Origin: Coenobita brevimanus
Lineage: Eukaryota > Arthropoda > Malacostraca > Decapoda > Coenobitidae
Assembly (NCBI GenBank): GCA_032717465.1
Contig: CM064697.1
Coordinates: 2,049,501-2,113,500 of the forward strand
Length of the DNA: 64,000 nt
Direction of reading: 5' to 3'
This document shows positions 1 to 11,759 of this stretch, piece after piece. Both the position numbers and the translations under genes were made by a program. How positions within the stretch are numbered: position 1 is the first letter of the stretch; every line of letters starts with the position of its first letter. The notes beneath the pieces were generated by a model that made no database searches, was not told the origin of the DNA, and saw nothing but the letters and a program-made list of their open reading frames with translations.

Positions 1-69
1 CAGCACCCATCATCCTGCGTATTGTCTGCTTATACCTACCGTCACATTGATATTTTGCAAGTGTATATA

Positions 70-316
70 CTGATCATGTGCCGCCAAAGCCATATTGTCT
101 GTGCCGTCAAACTTATAATATCTCTATGCTGTCAGACCCATATTATTTGTGTATGTGCTGTCAGACCTATATAGTTTATGGGTATATGCAGTCACACTCA
201 TATGGACTCAGTGTTGTTAAAAATCATGATGTTTGTGTATGAATCGTATGTCCCGTGAAACCTACATGTATATATATATATATATATTTTTTTTTATGAA
301 GCCCATATTGTTTGTC

Positions 317-375
<59 letters not shown>

Positions 376-675
376 TTTGTGTTTAAGTGCCGTCGTATCC
401 ATGTTTTCCCTGTGCTCTGAAACTCATAGTCTTTATTAAACCCACAGAAACCCATATTTTTTGTTCGTGCCTTGAAGCCCAAACGGTACCGTCAAGCCTT
501 TATTGTATCTGTGTATATTGTATGTGCCCTTAAGCCCATATCATCTCCCTTAAATTATATTCTCTTATTCATGTGAGGTTAATTTTTAGTACCGACTTTG
601 CACTGACAAGCTCATTTTGTTGACTTGTGTTGCATATGCCATCAAACCCATATTGTCTATTACCAACCATCAACC
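70..675. repeat. degenerate minisatellite, GCCGTCAAACCCATAT-type
   Basis: Imperfect copies of a 25-40 bp motif like TGTATGTGCCGTCAAACCCA followed by TATTGT recur along the segment, for example near 77, 101, 126, 153, 385, 466, 488, 520 and 634. The copies are too diverged for a fixed period. A (TG)n tract has grown inside the array. No coding potential is visible. Confidence 0.7.
318..372. repeat. (TG)n microsatellite
   Basis: About 27 uninterrupted TG units sit inside the surrounding minisatellite, and a short (TA)n lies just upstream near 268-290. Confidence 0.99.
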
Positions 676-776
676 CATCACCATATATTGTTCTGTTCCC
701 CCTTCCCGCCGGCCGCCCAGCCTTGACCCCAGTGAGGGCGGGCATTCGGATGGGCGTGCGGGCGGGACGTACTCAC

Positions 777-820
777 GGCGTCCTGACTGATGGCCAGGGC
801 GGGTGAGGCTAATTGGTCAC
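777..820 (-). CDS. candidate small internal exon
   Basis: On the minus strand an open 44-nt segment ends at a strong splice donor (GACGCC|GTGAGT, donor at 776-771). It reads D-Q-L-A-S-P-A-L-A-I-S-Q-D-A. With the AG at 822-821 as acceptor it starts in the phase that continues the candidate first exon at 1102-1153, which ends one base into a codon. The AG at 810-809 is also in phase and would give a 32-nt exon. The acceptor has a poor pyrimidine tract. The same frame also has its own upstream ATG (near 831) with an in-frame stop before it, so this could instead be an alternative first exon. The flanking DNA (690-800) is GC-rich. I do not recognise the product. The call is inferred from splice signals and phase only. 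Confidence 0.25.
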
Positions 821-1101
821 CTGACTGATTCATGATGATTCCGTGCACCCCGTCGCTCCATCCCCGCTCGACCCCTCAGACCTCAGCCGTGACCATCCCA
901 GACCATAAGTGCTCAATGGTCGGCTCTCTAGATCTCCACTTGGCAAACCACAAGTGCATAGAGGTCATCCCATCATCTATAAATTCTTCGCCATTAGCCC
1001 ATAGGTATTCAATGCTCATCCTCAGGTGGAATTATAATTTCTGAAAACTTTAAAATTCTCTCAGAAGCTCCCCAGTCCTCCGAAGGCAAGCCCATACTCA
1101 C

Positions 1102-1153
1102 CAGGCAGTCTGAGGTGTGCCGTCAGCTCTTCATCTGTTAAGATCTCGCTCAT
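1102..1153 (-). CDS. candidate first coding exon (MSEILTDEELTAHLRLP-)
   Basis: On the minus strand an ATG at 1153-1151 opens a frame reading MSEILTDEELTAHLRLP plus one extra base, ending exactly at a consensus donor (CTGCCTG|GTGAGTATG, intron from 1101 downward). An in-frame TGA lies a few codons upstream and position -3 is a purine, which supports this start. The peptide is charged and soluble-looking, unlike the translated microsatellites around it. A TCAGTC initiator-like motif lies on the same strand at 1190-1185, about 35 nt before the ATG, with no clear TATA box. The next exon could be 777-820, which is in phase. I do not recognise the protein. The start, frame and donor are seen in the sequence; that it is a real gene is inference. 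Confidence 0.4.
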
Positions 1154-1689
1154 CACTCCTCAACTTTAGCCTCGGCTGCTGACGGACTGAACCCGTATTA
1201 TCTCCACTGCCGTAATCGTTATCAGCATGAGGGATGCCTGACCTCTTCGTGAATAATTCCCTCCAGCCGGAGTTAAATTCCTGGCTGACAACGAGTGAAC
1301 GTTTTAAAAAGAAGTTTTAGTGAATGCTACGATAGCCTTTTGGATTGTCAGCTTATTGGTCCGTCTTTGTTTTATGTATGTTTCTTTTGCAGTTTTATAG
1401 TTTATTCGTCTGATTAGATTATTTGATTTCTTTTTTTCATAATCCTCAGGAATCGTAATTTTCTACATTTACAGTTCATGGACTGCAGGTCGCTGATCAT
1501 GCTCCGCCACAATTCTCAGGGAGGGTGAGAAAGAATGTTGCGTCAAATTTGGGCAGCTTCGTGCTCATTTTGTTATTTACGAATACGTGGAGGTCAAGCA
1601 GGTCATCATAGCCTTCCCAGTCCCCACGGTCGATGGGAAAGAATGCCATATCGAACTTCAAGAAATTCACTATTGTTATTTACTTGGGA
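1154..1689. other. no recognisable feature
   Basis: Moderately AT-rich unique DNA. It would hold the 5' flank of the candidate minus-strand gene starting at 1153. I see no repeat, RNA gene or convincing open frame. Confidence 0.5.
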
Positions 1690-2700
<1,011 letters not shown>

Positions 2701-3700
2701 TCACTGGTGTTTTGGTTGTTGTGGCTGTGAGAAGGGTCAACATTATGCAACGCCCCCTGTCCTTACTCAGCGGATTCCCCGGCCGAGGCGCGTCGTGGCG
2801 AGCTGTGCCCTTACAACAACAACACGCCAAATCCCTCCCTGTTTGTTGACGCCATTTAAGGAGATCGGGTATAAATAGTCTTTTTAGGGGATTCGCTGAG
2901 GTCGAGGTGGGTCGGGGTGGCTTGGGGTTGGAGTTCAGAGAGAAGGTGAGGAACTGGGTAGGAAAATGGGCTTATAAGATGAGCTGGGAGGGAAATGGCT
3001 GGAGCTGCATTAAAGAGAATTTGAAGACGAGGATTTTTTAGGACAGAAGTCGTATGAAATAACCAGAGGAAACTTTATTTCGATAAGAATCTCAGTTTGT
3101 ATGTTATGCCAGGAAAGTAAACTGGAATACTCGCTGGATTTCCATGATTGGGAATTAAAGAAAGAATATTCTAAAGGACCAATCCTGCAAAAATACCAGC
3201 TCAAGGTATGAAGCTGAAGTACCCTTATTTGGACCGGAACACGTACTTATGGACTGGGAAAGGAACGGCTAAAGTTACGTGATAAGGAAGTTCAAGATTT
3301 GGAATTACTGAGAGCCAAATAAAGTATAAGTAACATCTTCAGGTACTGAATTGGATTGGCCATTTCTGGTACACACAGACTTTCGAATACAGAGGAGGCC
3401 CTGAAGACAAACCATGTAGACATTCGCTCCCACAGGATGGCGTAGGACTGGGTGGCTGGGCTGTGGTAGGAAGGAACTGGGAGAGAGATAAGGTATGCTG
3501 ATGGATTTGTGTTTATCTAGTTGGTGATCTGGAGGTGGGTAGTCGGGAGAGTGATGGAAGGTAGTGTCTGCTGGCCGCCTGGAACGAACTCTCACGCACC
3601 AGTTTGTTAAAGGGAGGAGAGGTGGGTGAGTGAGTGGGTGCTGTACTATAAATGTACCTCGAAATTTTTTGTATGCGTAGTTGAGTCTAGATAGATTCAT
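2701..3700. other. no recognisable gene
   Basis: Mixed-composition DNA. It is GC-rich around 2755-2800 and G-rich around 2890-2960. Open frames here are short, with no splice context or motif I can support. Confidence 0.5.
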
Positions 3701-3710
3701 TGTAAGGTTG

Positions 3711-3760
3711 TGTGTGTGTGTGTGTGTGTGTGTTGTGTGTGTGTGTGTGTGTGTGTGTGT
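3711..3760. repeat. (GT)n microsatellite
   Basis: Two GT blocks separated by one TT step. Confidence 0.98.
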
Positions 3761-4037
3761 TTTGGAACGTACAGTTTTGTCACGAGTCTCATATATTTGA
3801 TTCAAGGTACTAATAGTCAATGATTCAGGGACTTCTTAGTTTGACATAGTTGGTAGGATACCGTAAGTCTCTTTTTATTGTTATTATTTCTGTCCATGAC
3901 GACTCGGTTCCTAAGCGGTGCAGAACTCCTCATGGTGAAACCTATGCTCTAACGTGCCACAGTTCGAATTCAGAAGGTGTCTGGAGGTTTTCCAGTCAAA
4001 TACTGCCTGAGACGTTGTGTGGTTCCCTACGGCTTAA

Positions 4038-4262
4038 ATTATTATGCAAGGAAGAAGGACTCTTAGGCTGGAAACCCGCAAGATTGTTCTGTCCATGGAA
4101 AAGAATAGAAGGGGAGAGATCCAGATTCAAGATCCATTGCTTTCGAGGTGCCTGGACACATTGTATTTAAAAGACTGGAGGTCAGAAACAGAAGTAAATA
4201 CATACAGAAGAAGACTGTTCCATAATTGACGTGCGGTAGCCTGAACTCGAGCCCTTTCACGC
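4038..4262 (-). mobile_element. LINE 3' end, decayed reverse-transcriptase ORF tail
   Basis: On the minus strand the frame ending at the stop 4129-4127 contains RQLWNSL followed by SDLQSFKYNVSRHLES. This matches the C-terminal pattern of many non-LTR retrotransposon ORF2 proteins (WNSLP, then a spacer, then FK and RHL). A second copy of the same tail lies at 37540-37714. After the stop both copies keep similar sequence (GGACAGAACAATCTTGCGGG here), including residues like RNNFAG, so the stop may be secondary or this may be conserved 3' UTR. Upstream parts of the element are missing: it is 5'-truncated, as is usual for LINEs. The clade (Jockey/CR1-like) is a guess. Confidence 0.65.
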
Positions 4263-4270
4263 CCTGGGCC

Positions 4271-4286
4271 CTCTGGGGCCCCAGAG
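4271..4286. other. perfect 16-bp palindrome
   Basis: CTCTGGGGCCCCAGAG is perfectly self-complementary. It lies just upstream (in minus orientation) of the LINE tail coding part. It could form a hairpin in RNA or be chance in a GC-rich patch. Confidence 0.9.
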
Positions 4287-4299
4287 TAGTAACCTGTTA

Positions 4300-4880
4300 A
4301 GGCACTGGCTGTCACTGCTACCGAATTTCTTTTTTTCTGTCTGACCTATAAACATGAGATGTACAAGTTCTATTATGTTCTGTTTCCGTATAATTTTCAT
4401 GAGAAAATACTTTATTCTTCGAACATCCGAATTTATCGGCATCCGAAACCAGTGACGAAAGTTACATTATTTCATGTATTGGTCCACTACAAAGATAATC
4501 TGTGTAAAAGAATTGGAAAACCTTGGTGTATGAACTGCGTGTTTATGGCTTTACCGCTTATTTTCCTGTCAGACTGGACTAATGTGACTCCGGTGTTTAC
4601 CCATTGAACCTGCAGGGGTGCCTCTATTCTTTACCTGTTTTGGTGTGCCGTATTCTCTCATTGATAGTCTTTTGAGATGGAATACGATATGTTTTGACGC
4701 CTAGGACAGTAACCGCTAGAAAGCTATAGCAGTTTGAGGTGATCGTAAAATTATTGTGAGGAAGAAGATCCCAAGTTTTCAAGTTTCTTTTCTTTTTCTT
4801 TCTTCTTTCTTTTTTATTCTTTTCTTTGGAGCCTTTGATGTTTACTGCAAGAAACTGTTAGGGTGTCTGAATGACTTTGT
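4300..4880. other. no recognisable feature
   Basis: AT-rich unique DNA with a short T/C-rich run near 4785-4830. No gene or repeat recognised. Confidence 0.5.
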
Positions 4881-4889
4881 ACTACCCAT

Positions 4890-5565
4890 TGAAGTGTCCG
4901 TCTCCCCGTCCTCCTCCCATCCCATCGTCTCCCCGGCCTCCCATTTCCTCCCCGAGCGCTCCACTCTCTTCCCTCCCCATCGTTCCCTCCCCCCTCTCTA
5001 CCCCTCCTTCTCTATCATTTCCTTTTTCTCTTTTCTCCTCATCCTCTCCTTCGTCCCTTCCTCCTACTCCATAGCCTAATCTCCTGGCATCCCTTACCTC
5101 TCCATCACTTCCATTTCTTCCTTTCTCATTGCACTCCCTTCCATCTCCCTCCCTCCTCACCCTGTTTCTTCCCCATCGTCCCCCCTCCCCTCTCCCTTCT
5201 CTATCCTTTCCCTTTTCTCCTTTCCCCCCCAGCCTCCAATTCGTTCCCTCCTCTTACCGTACCATCGCCCTCCCTCCCCTTGCCTCCTCATCGCTCCCTT
5301 CTCCTTCTACCTCGGTGGACTCCCTCCCATCTTTTCCACCCTACTCACCCTCTTCCCTACCCATCGTCCCCTCTCCCTTTCTTCATTTTCTCCTTTCTCT
5401 CCGTCCGCCTCTTCGCCCCTTCCTCCTACTTCACCAACGCCCCCCCTTCCCTTTGCCCCTCCATCGCTGCCTTCCGCTCCCTCCACACCGCACTCCTTCC
5501 CATATCCCCCGCTTCCCATGTGCGCCACCCTCACCTCCGACTACCGTTCGCCTTTTACGTGCACC
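4890..5565. repeat. polypyrimidine block with ~190 bp periodicity
   Basis: Nearly pure C/T on the plus strand. CCCATCGTxCCCTCCC recurs near 4977, 5171 and 5360, followed each time by CTCCCTTCTCTATCxTTTCC and later by TTCGTxCCTTCCTCCTAC. This indicates three diverged units of about 190 bp. The Pro/Ser-rich open frames across it come from composition. Confidence 0.75.
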
Positions 5566-5698
5566 CGATGCCTTCACAGAGAGCAAAGCAAGCAAAGAGG
5601 GTCAGGAGGGGTCGAGCTTCTGCCATTTGTCCGATGAAAACTCCTCTTCCTTTTGTGGAAATATATTGGGCCATCGGAATACATGGTTTTGAAAATTG

Positions 5699-5945
5699 AG
5701 GTAGTACAGAATGGTTTGGCTTAGTAGTTGAGGTAGGACAGTGTGGTTTAGCTGAATAATTGAGATAGAACAGTGTGGTTTAGCTGAGTAACTGAGGTGG
5801 TACAGTGTGGTTTAGCTGAGTAACTGAGGTAGTACAGTGTGGGTAATACATTGTAGTTGAGCTGAGTAACTGAGGCAGTACAGTGTGGGGTAGTACAATG
5901 TATTTGAGCTGAGTAATTGAGGTAGTACAATGTGGTTTAGCTGAA
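5699..5945. repeat. 32-bp minisatellite
   Basis: Six to seven copies of GAGGTAGTACAGTGTGGTTT followed by AGCTGAGTAACT, 32 bp each. Two places carry an extra partial copy (GGGTAATACATTGTAG and GGGGTAGTACAATGTA). Confidence 0.95.
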
Positions 5946-6364
5946 TGCTACTTGAAACTTAATGTGTGGAACCGGCTTCTGTCACACAACAAAGTGAAAC
6001 TGCAAGACACTAACAGAATCATTGCCTTCGGACAAAAAAGGAGAAAAATCTGTATAATATAAATTTATGAATCGTGGATATCAAGTGGGCATTCATGCAA
6101 AACAAGCCATAAATTTTATAGCAGATCCTACTTCACGATTACGGGGTAAAATACGGGACAGGTTACGACTGCAGACCCAGAGACGGAACCCAAGGTTGGA
6201 CTTTTTCTACCACGTCAGGCCACAGTGACCCTCAGGCACTTTCTTACTATTGGGTCGCTATCTGTCTGTTTATAGGGAGTGGCCAAAAACAAATCGCCTC
6301 CATGTCACCCTATCTTAAACCATTAAGCTGTCCTCTCTCCAACTTCCGTCAGCCTCATGCATAT

Positions 6365-6655
6365 ACCTCTCCACCTCATTCTCGGTCTCCCCCTCCCTCA
6401 CTCCCCCTGCACATCACTCACACTCTCCCAGTCACTCCACCTCTTCCTTGATTTCCCTCTCACCCACTACCCCTGCACATCACTCACGTACACTATTCCA
6501 GTCAGTACCTCACCACCTCATCCTCAGTGTCCCCCTCCCTCACTTCCCCAGAACATCATTCACAAACTCTCTGCCAGTCAACCGCTCCACCTCATTCTCG
6601 GTCTTCCCTTCCCTCACTCCCCCTTCACATCACTCACACACACTCTAGCAACCTA
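6365..6655. repeat. 66-76 bp minisatellite, four units
   Basis: Units start at about 6371, 6437, 6513 and 6587 with CCACCTCATTCTCGGTCT, then a C/T-rich stretch, then CACATCACTCACACxCTCT and CCAGTCA. The Pro/His/Ser open frame over it is a by-product. Confidence 0.93.
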
Positions 6656-6955
6656 TCTATAGAAATTCTCTCCATGTGACTAGAATCATCCCGGGGTACA
6701 TTTCCTGCACATTCACATCAACACCACATCGCTCCTTAATTTCTTCCAGTGATCAGACCCGTAACCGTATTCACAAACTCTCTCAGGCGTAAGTTATATT
6801 ATTGCCTGTTTTTATTGACACCTACTAAGCACTTCAGAGCCAAACTAGAACGAACAATAAAATGAGAAAGACCAGGGGCGTGCACAGGTAAGGTTCGAAA
6901 CAGCTAGAGCCCCTGCCCCCTAGCCTCACTGTTTACAAAGTGCCCTCTTAGACTG

Positions 6956-6957
<2 letters not shown>

Positions 6958-6992
<35 letters not shown>
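6958..6992. repeat. (CT)n microsatellite
   Basis: About 17 CT units. GCCCCTG-containing motifs (TAGAGCCCCTGC) flank it on both sides, near 6905 and 7043. Confidence 0.98.
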
Positions 6993-6995
<3 letters not shown>

Positions 6996-6999
6996 AGTA

Positions 7000-8456
7000 A
7001 CCGACATTGGGTGTGGTGCTGTTTTTTTTTCCTTTACATCTAGAGCCCCTGCTTCCCTAATCGGATGTGCACTCCGCTCAAATAGACAAGCAAACTCTGT
7101 GATATTTGGCTAATTTTATGCTATGGAGACATGTTTGCCTCAAAAATTGGTTATTACCCATTATCAGTACTTCCCTTCCTTCGATATTCGTAAGCTTCCT
7201 TGAGCTTAAATCCCTCCGCGACGATGAAACCTTTCCCTTTTTTGTATACATCATTATTATTTCTTCCATCAGACAGTTTATTCAGTTTTGCGGTGATTTT
7301 TCATCATGAAGTTCTTTGTGAATCTTAACATTGGTCAAAAAGAACAAAATGAAGAATGCTTAGAGTTGTGTTTACCGACTGCACGAAGGTCCATTAAGGC
7401 AGTCAGCCAGTTTCTGCAAAGTCCCAGTCTTCCCTTAGAATATGGCTTGTAAGAGCCAGTGTTGCATCCTGGGTTGGTATTTATAAGCTCTTCTACGTTT
7501 AAGTTGAGTATTATATAGCATCTTTATACTTTCTTCACACTTGACAGGCAGTATAGGATGAATATTAAAAACTGACAGAGTTCCCAAGGGAATGCTGGTT
7601 TTTTTCTATTAAAAAAAAAAAAAAAAAAAAATAGCGCACGTTTTTTTTTTCTCCCACCCCTCCTCGCAAAACTAGGTGAACTCTATGGATTCTTTTTGTC
7701 ACATTTCATTAAACACGTGTGTTTGTATGATCTGGCCTTTGAACACGTATAGCCCTTTTAAAGACCTAAATCCAGGAAATGGGAAAATATAATGGGAGTA
7801 TTTGTTCAAGGAACGATTGTATTAAGATTGATATAAATTAGCGAAAAAATTACGGAATGACACCAAACTGATAATGTTAAGAAAAAGAGAGAGAGAAAAA
7901 AAACTCTTACATCATGATCTCCATCGTAGTTTGATCATAATTAAAGTGGCAGAATACGAAAAAAAAAAAAAAAAAAAAAAAAGCCTATGGAGACCAGAAT
8001 ATAGTTTTAAAAATTGTTAGGGAATCGTACAAATAGTTGATCACTGTGCTACTAGAACAGCCTCATTGTTGATGCTATTTTTGGAGTTTGGAGTTTTTTT
8101 TTTTTTTCTTTTTTTTCCTTTTTCATGCCTCAGCTGTGCAGGTTCAGTCAGTTTCTGGGGTTACTGGTTCTTGCACGGCTCATCCAGTTACCTGATGGCA
8201 GGTATCAAGTTTTTCTTCCAGATTTCGTAGTAGTGAATGGACCTTTTTCGAGGCTGCAGGCGTATGGAATTTAGCTCAGGCTTGGTCTTAGTGTATCCAT
8301 TTCAGTCTTTGTAGTTGTACATGTTTCTCAAGTATCGCCCATGCGAAGTATTTAAACCTTTCAATATAGTGTGTTTCTGTCTAGTTTATTCTTGCTGTCT
8401 TCGAGCGATTATAATTACAAAATGTTTAGGACCTGGAAGATTTAAATTCACTTTCA
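7000..8456. other. AT-rich unique DNA with homopolymer runs
   Basis: Contains poly(A) runs at 7611-7631 and 7959-7982 and a poly(T) run at about 8094-8107. The A runs could be tails of old retrocopies, but I recognise no body upstream of either. No gene seen. Confidence 0.5.
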
Positions 8457-8560
8457 TTAACCCCCTCATTGAGCGGAACGGGGAATCCAAGGCTGAATAA
8501 CATAATCAGATGCGAACTAAACCATAATGGAAAAAGAAGTGCGGGGTTTGAAGGGGTTAA
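8457..8560. mobile_element. TTAA hairpin MITE, half-length copy
   Basis: Starts TTAACCCCCTCATTGAGCGG and ends GGTTTGAAGGGGTTAA, so TTAA lies at both ends and the termini are imperfect inverted repeats. It has the GGCTGAATAA internal motif typical of the family. About 104 bp. Confidence 0.7.
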
Positions 8561-8859
8561 ACTGAAGGTATTAGGAATTTTCACTAAGCTCTTCATTCAT
8601 CAAGTACCTCTTCATTTGTTATTGCTACCCTTTAACCATTTTACTCGTATTCTCGTATATTGGCAGACTTGCTGGCTTCCCGGGACGCAGATTTCCGAAC
8701 TGTAGTCGATTTGGGCATTTTTTTTTTCTTTTCCAGGCAGGTCAGATTTAGGTTAGGTTAGTGTGTTAGGGGAAAGTTAAATTATCATTAAGACTACTAG
8801 TGAACGAAAACATATACATACCTACTGGTCCAGTCAGTGATTATTACTATAGCGAGGAC

Positions 8860-9077
8860 TACTGTAGTTCTTTCACCTTAACCTGACCCAGATTTCCTCG
8901 CTTTTCTAGCTTATTTCGCGTATCTCAGTGCCAGTCTGCCAGAAATAATACTACGGCTGTACATCCTCTTCGTAGCACTTTCTGTGACTAGCACCACATT
9001 CTAGCGTTAAAATCTTGTTAGAACTCAGGATCAAGATGGGAAGGTAGCAGTTATAATCCAAGTGAAACAAAGTGTGC
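8860..9077. repeat. dispersed repeat family A, copy 1
   Basis: Begins CTGTAGTTCTTTCACCTTAA and CTGACCCAGATTT. It aligns over ~220 bp with 56640-56863 and 61571-61790 in the same orientation. Shared blocks include TTATTTCGCGTATCTCAGTG, a TTC(T)TTCxxAGCACTTCT block, and CTAGTG before a degenerate tail. No terminal inverted repeat or poly(A) was found. Class unknown. Confidence 0.8.
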
Positions 9078-10340
9078 TGTGCTGTCTTATTCTGTAAGCT
9101 GAGAGTAAGTCGAAATTAGGTTATGTTAAATTATTCAGTTATAGTTACGTTAAGGTGAACGGTATGAACAATCATCCTGGGAAGGGAAAACTTAGCACGC
9201 AGTTCTGAAATGAGGTTCAGTACGGAAATATGGCCACGAGGCGGGCAGATCAAGTTTGGTTCCGCCACTGGTTCTGGAGGGGGAGGGACGTGAGCACGGT
9301 CCTGGGCGTTACGAAAGTGGCTGGTGTTTCCTGCGTGAGGGTGAGAGCGGGGCTAGCCTTGACCCCGGGGTACGGCGGTGGACCTAGACACGCCTTGGGG
9401 CTGGAGTCGATCACGTTCGGGCCGTCGTAATCAGCGCGTGACAGCATGGACGGAAAAAAGAAAACTGAACTTCATTTTTTCCCGTCTGCCTTGCCTAGGA
9501 AATAAAGTCAGCCAAGATCAGTTTTGTTATTAATGGGAATTTTTGTTTTCTCAGCGTGCATAGGCAGTAAAATGGACGTAAAAACAGTTTTGTTCTCGCT
9601 CTAGATTTGGAAATAAAATGTAATGAACTTTAAATATTTTACGTGTTCAGTCATACACAGGATAAACTGATGAGGTGTCTAGGAAACTTGAACTCATTTT
9701 CATTTTTTTCCCTCATCATTTATTAGTAAATATTATGGACGTAAGATTTGTTTTCTCAGTCGGAAATGGGAAACAGAAAGATTTCATTTTAGTTTCAGTT
9801 GTTCATAAGGTCAAGGAAGATAGTGTGCCCGCAAAAACTGAGTTTTTTTTTTTCGCTATGGTATTTTTCTTGTGTAGGAGGAAAATGAATCATTATTTTT
9901 GTAGCTGTTCATGTCAAGGAATAAAATGAACCTCTCAGGCCCCCTCCCCACATTTTTTGTTAACAGTGGCGTCTGTTAAGAAGTAAATATGAGATAACTT
10001 TCATGTTACATCCTTGTCGAAGATGAATAGTGAAGCAGATAAATATTTGCTATTAACTGTACCCAGAGAGTAAGTGCTTAGTCGAAAGGAAATAAAAAAT
10101 CAGTCTTGATTAAATGTTTTCAGAGCCATGACGCCTTTTGAAGCTTTATTCTTGAACCTACAGGTTATTATATTGAGCTCAGGTCAACTCTGTCCTACTG
10201 AAGAGTTAGTTATTTACCCTCAATACCATTTTCATTTACTGTATTTGATTTATGCTGCTTCTGTGATAAATATATTTTTGTGCTGTTCATCTTCCATTTG
10301 TGGATCACTTGCAGCCATTGCACTAATGGGAAATAGAGTT
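9078..10340. other. unique DNA, GC-rich patch then AT-rich
   Basis: 9225-9440 is GC-rich with an open frame of 66 codons, but no start or splice context supports coding. From 9450 to 10100 the DNA is AT-rich. GGAAATAAAATG-like words recur near 9500, 9612 and 9918, perhaps a very old tandem repeat. No gene recognised. Confidence 0.45.
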
Positions 10341-10341
10341 G

Positions 10342-10411
<70 letters not shown>

Positions 10412-11490
10412 AGACTTCACACTGAAGGGGTGTTTATCTCGTATCCCCCGAAGTCGACGGCGCTCGTACCTTGGGACGCGGTGATAGGGGAATTAGTACC
10501 CGTGCATGGTGAAGCTGATGATGATGATGATGATGATGATGATTACCCCTTTCGTACTGAAGAGGCTAACCGTCGTATAATGCCATCCCCCCCTCCCTCT
10601 CACCCAAGACCTACCACGGTGAAGAACGCGGTGGAAACTGCGTGTGGCCTCATATCCCCATCATTCAGTGCCCAGTCTCTAATACAAGCTTGAAATTCGA
10701 ATGATGATGATGATGATGATGAAGAAGAAAGCGTCTCGATATTGAAAAACCCCTTGTACTGAAAGGGCTAACCAACCCTCACCCATTTAAATTGACCATG
10801 CTCAAGAAAGGGATTTGGTAGCTGTGGTAGAATGTCCGCTGGTTTGTGCCCATCTCTTCATGCCTTGTGTTAGAGATGTTATTATTATGATGATGATCAT
10901 CATCATGACTCTGGAAAACCTCTCTATGGCTAAAGGCCTCTCGTAATGAAAAGAGTAACCTTTGCAATTTTAAATCATCTGTGCTCAGTAAAAGGAGGTG
11001 GAAAGTTTGGCCTGATATCCTTTGGTTGCAATACCCTTCTGTCATGGATAACGCTAAAATGAATGAATGAATGAGTGAATGAACGAATGTATTATGATGA
11101 TGATCATGATGATGATGATGATGAAAGACCTATCGGTGAGGAACGACCTTTCGTAATGAAGAGGCCAAGTATTGTAGTCATCCCCCTCCCCCTCAAGCCA
11201 ACCATGGTCATAAAGGGGACGTGGAATTGGCTAGATATCCTTTGGTTTAATCGGCTATCTCTTCATGCTTAACTTGATAATGATGATGATGATGATAAAG
11301 ATGATCATGAAAGACTGCTCGATGCTGAAAGGCCCTCGACAGTGAAAGACCTGTGAGTGACGAAAGACCTGTGGCACTGAAGGGGGTGCGCATCGAATCC
11401 TCCACGCTCTATAGGGGAGGTGGAAACATGTGGCCGAATATCCCATGGTTTCAGTGCCCATCCCCTCATGCTTAACGAGGACTCAACGTG
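10342..11490. repeat. ~200 bp complex satellite with an (ATG)n block per unit
   Basis: Five to six units, each with an (ATG)n tract (near 10371, 10516, 10701, 10888, 11093 and 11277). Then follow GAAAGACCT, a TACTGAAGxGGCTAACC-like block, ATCCCCCTCCC, CCAACCATGGTCA, GGGGAxGTGGAAA, GATATCCTTTGGTTTCAGTG and CCCATCTCTTCATGCTTAAC. The last block recurs near 10666, 10844, 11025, 11245 and 11449. Spacing is 180-220 bp. A (GCT)n precedes the first (ATG)n. Poly-Met and poly-Asp frames are artefacts of the trinucleotide. Confidence 0.92.
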
Positions 11491-11710
11491 ACCCGACCCG
11501 CCTGCGTTGACCTTCCGTGATCTATAATGTTATAAGACCCTAGCCGAGCTCCGGAGGGAACGAGCCGTACATGATCATTAGGTGGACTAATTCCTTTTAA
11601 TTTCCACGATCCCTTGGTACTGCGTCTCTGTAACCAGCTTTAAGGGAAGGAGGGGGAGATGGGGGAGAACAATGTAGAGGGTCGCATATTTTTCATAAGT
11701 GTTTCTTTCT

Positions 11711-11713
<3 letters not shown>

Positions 11714-11755
<42 letters not shown>
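11714..11755. repeat. (CT)n microsatellite
   Basis: About 21 CT units, followed by a short TA-rich stretch. Confidence 0.98.
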
Positions 11756-11757
<2 letters not shown>

Positions 11758-11759
11758 GT

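Noticed and set aside
5129..5692. 187-codon Pro/Ser-rich frame
   Set aside because: Lies in the polypyrimidine block; two other frames are equally open.
6838..6887. 50-nt exon-like segment with CACAG|GTAAGG donor
   Set aside because: The CAGGGGCGTGCACAGG and nearby GCCCCTG words resemble transposon termini (hAT-like), and the peptide (NNKMRKTRGVH) is unremarkable. A decayed DNA transposon edge is more likely.
10128..10484. 118-codon frame with poly-Leu and poly-Met
   Set aside because: Generated by (CTG)n and (ATG)n at the start of the satellite.
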